This document shows, piece after piece, positions 1 to 5,533 of a DNA stretch of 6,185 bases. The stretch lies in the NCBI GenBank assembly GCA_038253825.1, contig JBBSGT010000062.1:1-6185 (forward strand). The letters run 5' to 3'. The translations under genes were made by a program, and so were the position numbers. The notes beneath the pieces are model-generated. The model was not told the DNA's origin. It worked only from the letters and a program-made list of their open reading frames with translations, and did no database searches. The DNA comes from JACDET01 sp038253825. GTDB lineage: Bacteria; Patescibacteriota; Microgenomatia; Levybacterales; UBA12049. Numbering within the stretch: the first letter of the stretch is position 1; the number at the start of each line of letters is the position of its first letter.

Positions 1-111
1 GAGTATATTGCTGCCTTAGAATACAAGCTAAACTCCACTCCCAGAAAATGCTTGCAATACCTTACCCCTTATGAGATGATGGCAAAACTTCACGTTACCA
101 CTACAGAGTGA
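1..111 (+). CDS. IS30-family transposase, C-terminal fragment (5' end outside window)
   Basis: Frame 1 is open from the first base to a TGA stop at 109-111 and gives 36 residues. They include an LNSTPRKCLQYLTPYEM stretch, which matches the conserved C-terminal tail of IS30-family DDE transposases (LN..PRK.L.Y.TP.E). In that family the tail follows the catalytic glutamate of the RNase H-like domain, which cuts and joins the element ends. Only this tail is visible, so whether the rest is intact cannot be judged. A terminal-repeat-like sequence lies just after the stop, as expected for the right end of such an element. The family call is confident. Activity is unknown. Confidence 0.8.
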   Translation, partial: EYIAALEYKLNSTPRKCLQYLTPYEMMAKLHVTTTE

Positions 112-137
112 TGCACTTCCACCTAGAATTCAGGGTT
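112..137. repeat. Probable right terminal inverted repeat of the IS30-like element
   Basis: Directly after the transposase stop comes TGCACTTCCACCTAGAATTC followed by AGGG. IS30-family ends commonly carry a GCACTT...GAATTC-like repeat a few bases beyond the transposase gene, and this fits in position and sequence. The left end is outside the window, so the repeat cannot be matched to its partner and the outer boundary (about 135-140) and target duplication are not fixed. This is a judgement from family resemblance. Confidence 0.4.
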
Positions 138-147
138 TTTATATAAC

Positions 148-177
148 TTGACAAAGAGACCTATAGTCATATATAAT
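148..177 (+). promoter_or_regulatory. Consensus sigma70-type promoter for the VanW-like gene
   Basis: TTGACA at 148-153 and TATAAT at 172-177 are both perfect consensus hexamers separated by 18 bp. Transcription is expected to start near 184, about 26 nt before the ATG at 210. The promoter lies just outside the IS30-like end. It is overlaid by a perfect inverted repeat, so it is probably either controlled by a dimeric regulator or coincident with a terminator-type hairpin. Confidence 0.75.
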
Positions 178-196
178 ATACGCTATAGGTCTCTTT
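153..196. promoter_or_regulatory. Perfect 14-bp inverted repeat straddling the -10 box (operator or hairpin)
   Basis: AAAGAGACCTATAG (153-166) and its exact reverse complement CTATAGGTCTCTTT (183-196) are separated by 16 bases that contain the -10 box. The left arm fills the -35/-10 spacer and the right arm covers the expected transcription start. Arm centres are 30 bp apart, about three helical turns, as expected for a dimeric repressor site. Alternatively the A-rich left flank and T-rich right flank resemble a bidirectional rho-independent terminator protecting the gene from transcription out of the IS. The repeat is seen directly. Its role is inferred. Confidence 0.6.
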
Positions 197-209
197 ATGA
201 CCTCTTTTT

Positions 210-890
210 ATGTTTAAGAAATTATTACTATTAATTCCATTTGCTTTGTTATTTGGTACAACCCAAGCCCAGGCGTATGATATCCCTATTCCTGGAATTA
301 CACCTGTGCAACAAACGGAGATTAACGGTCAACTCTTATCCCAACGTTCGATGTCTCTTGGAGACAGATACTCTGTGCCATCTGTGAACACTGCATTTAA
401 AAATAATATTTTATTAACACTTGCCTACATGGCAGGTGCTGTCAAAAATCCGGACCAAATCTCATGGGATACTTTACAAAATCCTGCTAACTATGCGATC
501 GATTTAAAACCTGGAGAGGTATTTGCTTTTCATGATGATGTGTTGCCGGAGTTTGCAAAAAGTAAGATCGTTACTACAAATGCTCATTTTGATGCACAAG
601 AAGGATTTGTTTCAGATGGTTATCTCTATGGAGATGGTGTCTGTCATTTTGCTTCCCTTATTAACTGGGCTGCAACTGACGCAGGCCTCAAAGTTGTGGC
701 TCCGACAAATCATGATTTTGCCACTATTCCTGGTATTGATCGAAAATATGGTACAGCAATTTACTATTCCGACGGAGAACATGCAGCAAACGAAGCACAA
801 AATCTGTATGTTGAAAATATATTCAATAAACCCGTAAAGATGGTATTTACCTATAATGATGATGTGTTAACTGTGGCAGTTTATAAATAG
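210..890 (+). CDS. Secreted VanW-domain protein
   Basis: A 226-aa protein. Residues 1-22 form a signal peptide: a KK basic start, the hydrophobic stretch LLLLIPFALLF, and an AQA cleavage motif ending at residue 22, so the mature protein is exported. Residues about 97-226 match the VanW fold in order: LKPGEVFAF (99-107; family form PPGEvFSFN), GDGVCHFASLINWAA (141-155; family form GGGiCQvSStlynAal), an NH pair at 167-168 (family RhnHs), and LYVENIFNKPVKM (199-211; family FkNntd.Pi.i). VanW is a cell-envelope protein of unknown biochemistry linked to glycopeptide-resistance clusters and common in Gram-positive and CPR bacteria. The Q of the family's CQ pair is H here (CH, 145-146), so this is a divergent member. 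The N-terminal 70 residues after the signal are not recognised. There is no clear Shine-Dalgarno before the ATG. The gene is convergent with the MshC-like gene. Confidence 0.8.
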   Translation: MFKKLLLLIPFALLFGTTQAQAYDIPIPGITPVQQTEINGQLLSQRSMSLGDRYSVPSVNTAFKNNILLTLAYMAGAVKNPDQISWDTLQNPANYAIDLKPGEVFAFHDDVLPEFAKSKIVTTNAHFDAQEGFVSDGYLYGDGVCHFASLINWAATDAGLKVVAPTNHDFATIPGIDRKYGTAIYYSDGEHAANEAQNLYVENIFNKPVKMVFTYNDDVLTVAVYK

Positions 891-893
891 TTT

Positions 894-929
894 TTACCTT
901 CGATTTCGTTTAAAAAAGAACTAAGGTAA
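894..929. terminator. Possible weak bidirectional hairpin between convergent genes
   Basis: TTACCTT (894-900) pairs perfectly with AAGGTAA (923-929), with a near-palindromic A/T-rich centre (TTCGTTT...AAAGAA). It sits between the VanW-like stop at 890 and the ligase stop at 921 and overlaps the last codons of the ligase. A TTCTTTTTT run follows the ligase stop on the minus strand. The stem is GC-poor and the spacer long (22 nt), so termination activity is uncertain. Confidence 0.25.
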
Positions 930-2075
930 CTGAAATCCCAAAACTTCCGCCATTACGGCAACTGCTTTATCGTCTCCTGATTGCACAGCTTTATTTATTA
1001 TTTCCAGAGCTGTTAGCGTATCCAAATCATCTGCCAACGAATCAGTAAATGCTGCGAGATATTTTTCTGATTTATTATTCGCAGGTTTCAAATGTTTTAT
1101 TTCATTTTCGATTTGCTTCATTTTCTCAACTGCTTCTTTGATTTGGCATTCTTCATATTCCCATGGCTCACGATAATGATGTGAAAGTAAAAGATATCGG
1201 ATCGTATTTGGCGAGTATTTTTTTAATAATTCCGAAACCATAATCAAATTTCCAAGAGACTTTGACATTTTTTCTCCCTTATACCCTACTGCTCCTGTAT
1301 GCATCCAAAACTGCGAGAAGGGTATCAAACCTGTAAAAGCTTCTGATTGGGCAATTTCACTTTCGTGATGCGGATAAATCAGATCGTGTCCTCCACCATG
1401 AATGTCAATCCTTTTGTCAAGGTATTTGTAAGCCATTGCAGAACACTCAATATGCCAGCCAGGTCTTCCTTTACTCCAGGGAGTTCCCCAAAAGGGTTCA
1501 TCAGGGAGAGATTTTTGCCACATGATAAAATCAAGCGGATCGCGTTTCCTTGGGTCAGTCGGATCAGCTCCACGCAGCGTAGAAAGTTTGATCATTTCCG
1601 TGCGCGAATACTTTGACAGTTTGCCATACTCTGGATCTTTGGATACATCGAAATAGACATTCCCGCCTCTTTCATAAGCAAACCCATCTGCAACCAGTTT
1701 CGTTATAAAGGTAATAATTGTGGGCATTGTCTCGGTTGCTTTTACATAATGTGTCGGTTTTACATTATTAAGCGTTGCCATATCGTTTACATATTTTTCG
1801 GTCCAGAAATTACCCAGTTCTTGCCAATCTTTCTTATCACGTTTTGCCCGTTTGAGGATATCATCATCGATGTCAGTGACATTTTGGGTGTAGTTTACTT
1901 TTAAATTTTGAAAAATGAGAAATCGGTAGAGGACGTCGAAGGCAGTATAGGTAAAAGCATGGCCCAAATGAGTAGTATCATACGGAGTAATACCACAGAC
2001 ATACATTTTAACTTCTGTCGGATCAAATGGTTTGAATTCATCTTTTGATCTGGTAAGTGTGTTATAGAGTTTCAT
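921..2075 (-). CDS. mshC: MshC-like cysteine ligase (short CysS-family paralogue without anticodon domain)
   Basis: A 384-aa class I aminoacyl-tRNA-synthetase-type enzyme that should activate cysteine with ATP. HLGH (36-39) is the HIGH motif and KMSKS is at 269-273. Zinc ligands for cysteine selection align as C27, C211, H236 and E240. The context YVCGITPYDTTHLGH is the form I know from mycothiol ligase MshC. Bacterial CysRS normally reads CGPTVYDYxHIGN. PGRPGWHIEC (203-211), LADDLDT (347-353) and an ending just after LGF also track MshC, which is about 410 aa. Full CysRS is about 460 aa and continues into an anticodon-binding domain that is absent here. E240 and the flanking IAQSE are CysRS-like, so the protein mixes both types. 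MshC joins cysteine to GlcN-inositol. The gene lies 44 bp downstream of the phosphatase gene, probably in one transcript, and has no clear Shine-Dalgarno before its ATG. An automated pipeline would probably call it cysS. Family is certain; MshC specificity is likely but inferred. Confidence 0.75.
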   Translation of the reverse strand: MKLYNTLTRSKDEFKPFDPTEVKMYVCGITPYDTTHLGHAFTYTAFDVLYRFLIFQNLKVNYTQNVTDIDDDILKRAKRDKKDWQELGNFWTEKYVNDMATLNNVKPTHYVKATETMPTIITFITKLVADGFAYERGGNVYFDVSKDPEYGKLSKYSRTEMIKLSTLRGADPTDPRKRDPLDFIMWQKSLPDEPFWGTPWSKGRPGWHIECSAMAYKYLDKRIDIHGGGHDLIYPHHESEIAQSEAFTGLIPFSQFWMHTGAVGYKGEKMSKSLGNLIMVSELLKKYSPNTIRYLLLSHHYREPWEYEECQIKEAVEKMKQIENEIKHLKPANNKSEKYLAAFTDSLADDLDTLTALEIINKAVQSGDDKAVAVMAEVLGFQLP

Positions 2076-2119
2076 AAAGATTAAACAAATATAGCTTGCT
2101 AGTCCACAATTGTCAAAAG

Positions 2120-2716
2120 CTATTTTGCGCGTTGTGGAATAAAAACGCTTTTCATGTTTTGTTTTCCATCCTCGTCTGTCAACTTAAATACTTCTCCATG
2201 TTTGCTGTAAACGCCCCCTTTTACTGAAGGTAGATTCATTGGCTTTTTATTGATAAGCGCAATAAGAATCATAATAGGATCACCATGACTACACACTGCG
2301 ATAGTTTCTCCTGGATGTTTCTGAACGGTTTCACTCACAAAGCTCATCATGCGTTCCCCAACTTGTTCCATCGTTTCGTCTGTTTCACTCAAGGGTTTGC
2401 TATAAACCCAGAATTGTAACGGATCAAGTTCAGAGAAAAGTTTTCCTTGATACGCTGTTTTAACTTCTAAAATTTGTTTATTTATATGAATGTTTGGAAG
2501 CTTTAGTTGTCCCTGGATAATGTGAGCCGATTCTTTTGCGCGGAGTAACGGACTGGCATAAAGTGCGTAAATATTTTTGTCTTTCAAAAATTGTGCTGTC
2601 TGTGCGATTTCTCCACTCCCCTTTATTGATAAGTGAAAGCCGGGTAATCTCCCATAGAGAATGTCTTGAGGATTGTGAACTGCACCGTGGCGTATAAAAT
2701 AAATTGTTGTTGTCAT
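2120..2716 (-). CDS. Histidine phosphatase (phosphoglycerate-mutase-like) family protein
   Basis: A 198-aa protein with the complete branch-1 histidine phosphatase signature: RHG at 9-11 (H10 the phospho-accepting histidine), SPLLRAKESA (55-64, R59), E84 as probable acid, and SHGD at 143-146 (H144). It should hydrolyse a small phosphomonoester in the cytoplasm; there is no signal peptide. The start at 2716 is chosen over an upstream in-frame start at 2773 because AAAGGA stands 4 nt before this ATG and the family begins directly with the RHG strand. The GRLPGFHLSIKG stretch (22-33) resembles the MSMEG_4193-type phosphomutases which, as I recall, are encoded near mshC in mycobacteria (Rv2135c close to Rv2130c). 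It probably shares a transcript with the MshC-like ligase downstream and diverges from the MshA-like transferase. This context makes it a candidate for dephosphorylating GlcNAc-inositol phosphate. The substrate is inferred; the family is sure. Confidence 0.85.
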   Translation of the reverse strand: MTTTIYFIRHGAVHNPQDILYGRLPGFHLSIKGSGEIAQTAQFLKDKNIYALYASPLLRAKESAHIIQGQLKLPNIHINKQILEVKTAYQGKLFSELDPLQFWVYSKPLSETDETMEQVGERMMSFVSETVQKHPGETIAVCSHGDPIMILIALINKKPMNLPSVKGGVYSKHGEVFKLTDEDGKQNMKSVFIPQRAK

Positions 2717-2720
2717 AAAT

Positions 2721-2726
2721 TCCTTT
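2721..2726 (-). promoter_or_regulatory. Shine-Dalgarno site that fixes the phosphatase start
   Basis: On the minus strand AAAGGA (2726 to 2721) precedes the ATG at 2716 by 4 nt. This supports the 198-aa product rather than the 217-aa version starting at 2773, which would run through the promoter region. It is one of only two good Shine-Dalgarno sites in the window. Confidence 0.6.
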
Positions 2727-2728
2727 CG

Positions 2729-2741
2729 ATTATAGTATAAT
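2729..2741. promoter_or_regulatory. Palindromic divergent double -10 element
   Basis: ATTATAGTATAAT is a perfect 13-bp palindrome around G2735. It provides a consensus TATAAT on the plus strand (2736-2741) and another on the minus strand (2734-2729). The plus box lies immediately before the GT4 start region and the minus box just upstream of the phosphatase Shine-Dalgarno, so both divergent genes seem to be driven from one spot. A TATACT at 2739-2734 is an alternative minus -10 that would keep the Shine-Dalgarno in the transcript. No good -35 hexamer is visible on either side. Confidence 0.5.
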
Positions 2742-3986
2742 ATGCACGTGAACACCAAACGTTTAGCTGTCATTTCTTATCACACATGTCCCCTTTCGGA
2801 TGAAGCCGATGCTGAAATTGGCGGATTGAACATTTATGTTTTATCGCTTTCTAAAGCTCTATCCAAAAAAGGCTATGCCATTGATATCTTTACCAGATCT
2901 CAATCTGTAACAAGCCCTCGCATTGTTGAGGTAAATCCTCACTTACGGGTTGTTCATATACCCGCCGGAGCGGAAAAACCGCTTTCTAAAAAAGAGATTG
3001 AAGAATATATTCCAGAATTTCTTACGCATTTTTATGAATTTACTGCTAAAGAGAAAACAACCTATCAAGCGGTTAGCTGTCATTATTATCTCTCAGGCAT
3101 TATTGGTGTGGATATAAAAAAGATACTCGGAATTCCACTTATCATGACGTTCCACACGTTAGGTCTTATGAAAAATTTGGTTGCACGAAGTGAAGAAGAA
3201 CGGGAAAGTATTGAGCGCATTAAAACTGAATTGCACCTCGTACAAGAAGCAAATCAAATTATTGCAACAGGTGAAATCGACTCTCAGTATATTCAATCGC
3301 TCTACAATGGTGATAATGGAAAAATTGCTATCCTTACTCCTGGAGTTGATTTAGATCTCTTTAAACCATCTGACAAAGAACAAGCAAGAAAGAAAGTAGA
3401 AGCTCCTCTTGAAGAAAAACTTATTTTATTTGTTGGCAGAGTTGAGCCTTTGAAAGGAATTGATGTACTCCTCTACTCCCTGAAAATTCTTTTGGATAAA
3501 CATCCACATTTGAAAGTAAGTGTTTGGATAGTTGGTGGAGATATTTCTCAACCTATGGATATGTGGCCTAAAGAACTAAAAAAACTTTCAGAAATTCGAG
3601 ATGTCCTTAATATTTCTGCATCAGTAAGGTTTGTGGGAAGAAAAGAACAGGAAGAATTACCATACTATTATAATGCAGCAGATCTTCTCGTAATGCCATC
3701 TCATTACGAATCATTTGGCATTACAGCTGTTGAAGCAATGGCATGTGCTGTGCCAGTTATTACTACAGATGTGACAGGTGTTTCCAACCTCATTGATGAT
3801 AAGCATTCAATTCTTATTATCTCTGCAAATAACCCGATAGGATTGGCAGAGCGTATTGCGACATTACTTTGTGATGAAGAAAAATATAAAAAAGTTAGTC
3901 AGACTCTTCGCGCTGAAGTTACTGATCTCAGTTGGGATCATGCAGCAGATCAATTTATAAGATTGTGCAAATCTTGCTCCGAATAA
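2742..3986 (+). CDS. mshA: GT4-family glycosyltransferase, MshA-like
   Basis: A 414-aa GT-B retaining glycosyltransferase, close in length to MshA (about 420-480 aa). MshA transfers GlcNAc from UDP-GlcNAc to 1L-inositol-1-phosphate, the first step of mycothiol synthesis. The N-terminal half has HTCPL (14-18), GGLNIYV (27-33) and IFTR (49-52), which parallel HTSPL, GGMNVY and FTR in MshA. Comparing from memory with C. glutamicum MshA, the inositol-phosphate contacts K78, Y110, T134 and R154 correspond to K83, Y115, T139 and R159 here. The sugar-nucleotide half has FVGRVEPLKG (230-239; R233 and K238 for the diphosphate) and the GT4 EX7E pair E323/E331. Sucrose-phosphate-synthase-like GT4 enzymes share some of these residues, so the acceptor is not proven. 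An in-frame GTG at 2748, exactly 7 nt past the -10 box, is a likely alternative leaderless start. The 3' end overlaps the convergent gene by 37 bp. Confidence 0.8.
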   Translation: MHVNTKRLAVISYHTCPLSDEADAEIGGLNIYVLSLSKALSKKGYAIDIFTRSQSVTSPRIVEVNPHLRVVHIPAGAEKPLSKKEIEEYIPEFLTHFYEFTAKEKTTYQAVSCHYYLSGIIGVDIKKILGIPLIMTFHTLGLMKNLVARSEEERESIERIKTELHLVQEANQIIATGEIDSQYIQSLYNGDNGKIAILTPGVDLDLFKPSDKEQARKKVEAPLEEKLILFVGRVEPLKGIDVLLYSLKILLDKHPHLKVSVWIVGGDISQPMDMWPKELKKLSEIRDVLNISASVRFVGRKEQEELPYYYNAADLLVMPSHYESFGITAVEAMACAVPVITTDVTGVSNLIDDKHSILIISANNPIGLAERIATLLCDEEKYKKVSQTLRAEVTDLSWDHAADQFIRLCKSCSE

Positions 3987-4279
3987 AGATACGCTTTGGT
4001 ATTTTGATCTGCAATATTTTCTCTATTTAGTGTATCGCACGATGCTAAGTGCAGTTTTTCTCCCAGATTGTCACATAAGATAACGAGCCTACTGGTATCC
4101 TTTAATGCGATCGGATTAGTTGCATAGACATGCAATGTTGTCGTAACGGTCTGGATACTGAAGGTGATAATCGTGACAAAAACAATACTTAAGATCATGG
4201 AGAGATACGGTTGAAAATCTGTAGGTTGATAACGAGGATTAATAATGGCGGAAAAATCAGACAGTAATCTTTTTACCAT
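3950..4279 (-). CDS. Small single-pass membrane protein of unknown function
   Basis: A 109-aa protein I do not recognise. A hydrophobic segment at about residues 27-46 (SMILSIVFVTIITF core) probably spans the membrane, preceded by a short basic N-terminus (VKR, residues 2-4) and followed by a polar tail of about 60 residues with two cysteines. The start is well supported: GAGGT lies 6 nt upstream, and the ATG overlaps the stop of the preceding gene within ATGGTAA, an arrangement typical of translational coupling. Its last 37 bp overlap the 3' end of the glycosyltransferase gene on the other strand. It ends in TGA. The coupling argues for joint function with the upstream product. No function is proposed. 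Confidence 0.55.
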   Translation of the reverse strand: MVKRLLSDFSAIINPRYQPTDFQPYLSMILSIVFVTIITFSIQTVTTTLHVYATNPIALKDTSRLVILCDNLGEKLHLASCDTLNRENIADQNTKAYLYSEQDLHNLIN

Positions 4280-4782
4280 AAACTTACCTCATTATGCCGT
4301 TCTCTCAGTCTAAATGTCAAGTAAGGATTTGGGAGATGTCGTAGACGGTATAATACATTTTGTGCATAAATTGATTGAACCGGTGAGGGAACTATTAGAT
4401 TTGTGAACCAGACAGTATGTTTTCGTGTCTCTGCTTCTGTGCCAAACACAATGAAGGAGGCGATGCAATACAAAGAACAAATTAAAAAGTATGAATCTAC
4501 ATAAGATATCTGTAATGCTGAAACAGTAAATTCCTTTATAAAAACACTTCTAGCTGATTTAGGCGAAGCATACAAAAGATAAAACATTACCCATTGTAAA
4601 ATGCCTCTGAGTCGAGGCTCTCTATGAATCCGTATTGGAACTTCAATGGCACGTTGGACACAAAAATTAGCCCGTTGTATCAATATTTTTTTCTCTTTAA
4701 GAATCAAGCTGCTCCATTGGGAGCGGGCGATAGGAATCAGACCTTCGGCCATTTCCTTGGTAACTTGATTTTCCGTATACAA
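4273..4782 (-). CDS. Hypothetical membrane-associated protein
   Basis: A 169-aa protein I do not recognise. The N-terminal 60 residues are charged and basic. Residues 61-72 (ILQWVMFYLLYA) are hydrophobic and aromatic, and residues about 97-114 (DSYFLICSLYCIASFIVF core) could span the membrane. The C-terminal end is arginine-rich with the LRERH motif. The start is a TTG at 4782; the next in-frame ATG is at residue 11. A TTGAGA/TATTAT promoter ends about 20 nt upstream, and no Shine-Dalgarno is seen. The stop overlaps the next gene's start by 7 nt. Coding is supported by ORF length, a promoter in the right place and the coupled downstream gene. Identity is unknown. Confidence 0.5.
   Translation of the reverse strand: MYTENQVTKEMAEGLIPIARSQWSSLILKEKKILIQRANFCVQRAIEVPIRIHREPRLRGILQWVMFYLLYASPKSARSVFIKEFTVSALQISYVDSYFLICSLYCIASFIVFGTEAETRKHTVWFTNLIVPSPVQSIYAQNVLYRLRHLPNPYLTFRLRERHNEVSLW
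4286..4290 (-). promoter_or_regulatory. Shine-Dalgarno site for the small membrane protein
   Basis: Minus-strand GAGGT (4290 to 4286), 6 nt before the ATG at 4279. It is embedded in the last codons of the 169-aa gene, so ribosomes finishing that gene can restart here. Confidence 0.55.
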
Positions 4783-4802
4783 AAAATCAAAAGTTCATTC
4801 GA

Positions 4803-4831
4803 ATAATAGTAAAATACGAAGAAGTTCTCAA
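4803..4831 (-). promoter_or_regulatory. Promoter for the two-gene membrane-protein unit
   Basis: On the minus strand TTGAGA (4831-4826) and TATTAT (4808-4803) are separated by the optimal 17 bp, with start expected near 4796. This leaves a leader of only about 14 nt before the TTG at 4782. It is the best promoter-like match in the 95-bp gap between the Ham1-like gene and this unit. Confidence 0.5.
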
Positions 4832-4877
4832 TTAAATACGGATAGAACTAAATAAGAAATTTGTAAATTTATGACTT

Positions 4878-5486
4878 TTAGTGAAGATGCTTAAAAACTG
4901 GTGTAAGATTTTTAGAATGCAGTACATTATAACGAATATTGCTTTCCTTAGAATTATCGACAATTGTAGTTTCAGTCCCAATATGCCCAAGAACGTGACT
5001 TAAAGGATAGCTTCCTTCTTTTCGTGTTATTCCTTTTGGATTGCCCAAAAATTGTAATGGAATATTTGTCACTATACTAAAATCTTTTTTGCTATATGGG
5101 AAATATGCAAAATAGCTCCTTTGAATAATAACTGTGTCACCTCTATGTAAGTATGAATCTGATAAGATTAGGTCGGTAATTTCTTTAGATTGAGCTGTAC
5201 CTTTTCCTTCTTTTTCTATGTAGATACCATCGTCGACTCCAATTATTGAGACAACATCACGTGGCGTCATTGTATCTAAGATAAAATTCTTATAAAAAAG
5301 CACTTTTTGTTTCGCTCGTTCTTCAATTGTTCCTTTTTCTTCCATTTCTTCAGTTATTCCTAAATCTTTAAGGTTACAGTATGTAAACCCAGTTCCTCCA
5401 AGTCCTAATAATATATCGACAACTATGCGGAATTTATCAGTGTTTTTCGTAGCAATAACAATTGTCTCTTTTTGTACTGTCTTCAT
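4878..5486 (-). CDS. Divergent Ham1/RdgB (ITPase-fold) nucleotide pyrophosphatase-like protein
   Basis: A 202-aa protein, close to the RdgB/Ham1 length of about 200. That family hydrolyses non-canonical purine triphosphates (ITP, XTP) to monophosphates in the cytoplasm. Visible elements in order: IVIATKNTDKF at 9-19 (family vlAT.N..K; T13, N15, K18), EEKGTIEERAKQK at 49-61 (family E.G.TF.ENA..KA), and GVDDGIYIE at 83-91 (family aDDSGL.v, D85/D86 metal site). An LGNPKGIT segment (147-154) corresponds to the G..G.I strand. The Asn of ENA and the Ser of DDSG are replaced, and the GFGYDP loop is not recognisable, so substrate or activity may differ. No Shine-Dalgarno is seen; TATACT at 5508-5503 could be its -10. 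The fold assignment is from motif order and is moderate. Confidence 0.6.
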   Translation of the reverse strand: MKTVQKETIVIATKNTDKFRIVVDILLGLGGTGFTYCNLKDLGITEEMEEKGTIEERAKQKVLFYKNFILDTMTPRDVVSIIGVDDGIYIEKEGKGTAQSKEITDLILSDSYLHRGDTVIIQRSYFAYFPYSKKDFSIVTNIPLQFLGNPKGITRKEGSYPLSHVLGHIGTETTIVDNSKESNIRYNVLHSKNLTPVFKHLH

Positions 5487-5533
5487 AGGTAATATAAAAT
5501 AAAGTATAACTGATCCAAATTTAATTATAAATA

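Noticed and set aside
197..217. Six-codon ORF (MTSFYV) overlapping the VanW-like start
   Set aside because: It could be a leader peptide, but it has no Shine-Dalgarno and such short ORFs are common in AT-rich DNA.
612..800. 62-aa minus-strand ORF
   Set aside because: Antisense to the VanW-like gene; no start signal or recognisable sequence.
523..837. 104-aa plus-strand ORF
   Set aside because: Lies in another frame inside the VanW-like gene, whose signal peptide and motifs establish the real frame.
1347..1616. 89-aa plus and 64-aa minus ORFs within the ligase gene
   Set aside because: Both are shadows of the clearly conserved CysS-family coding frame.
2103..2138. 7-bp inverted repeat TCCACAA/TTGTGGA between phosphatase and ligase genes
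   Set aside because: The spacer is 22 nt and no T-run follows, so it is not a convincing terminator or processing site.
2717..2773. Upstream 19-residue extension of the phosphatase
   Set aside because: It crosses the divergent promoter and the start of the glycosyltransferase; the ATG at 2716 has a good Shine-Dalgarno and matches the family N-terminus.
4624..4806. 60-aa plus-strand ORF
   Set aside because: Antisense to the 169-aa gene, without promoter or Shine-Dalgarno.
4823..4849. 6-bp inverted repeat AGTTCT/AGAACT near the promoter at 4803-4831
   Set aside because: Too short and imperfectly placed to claim as an operator.
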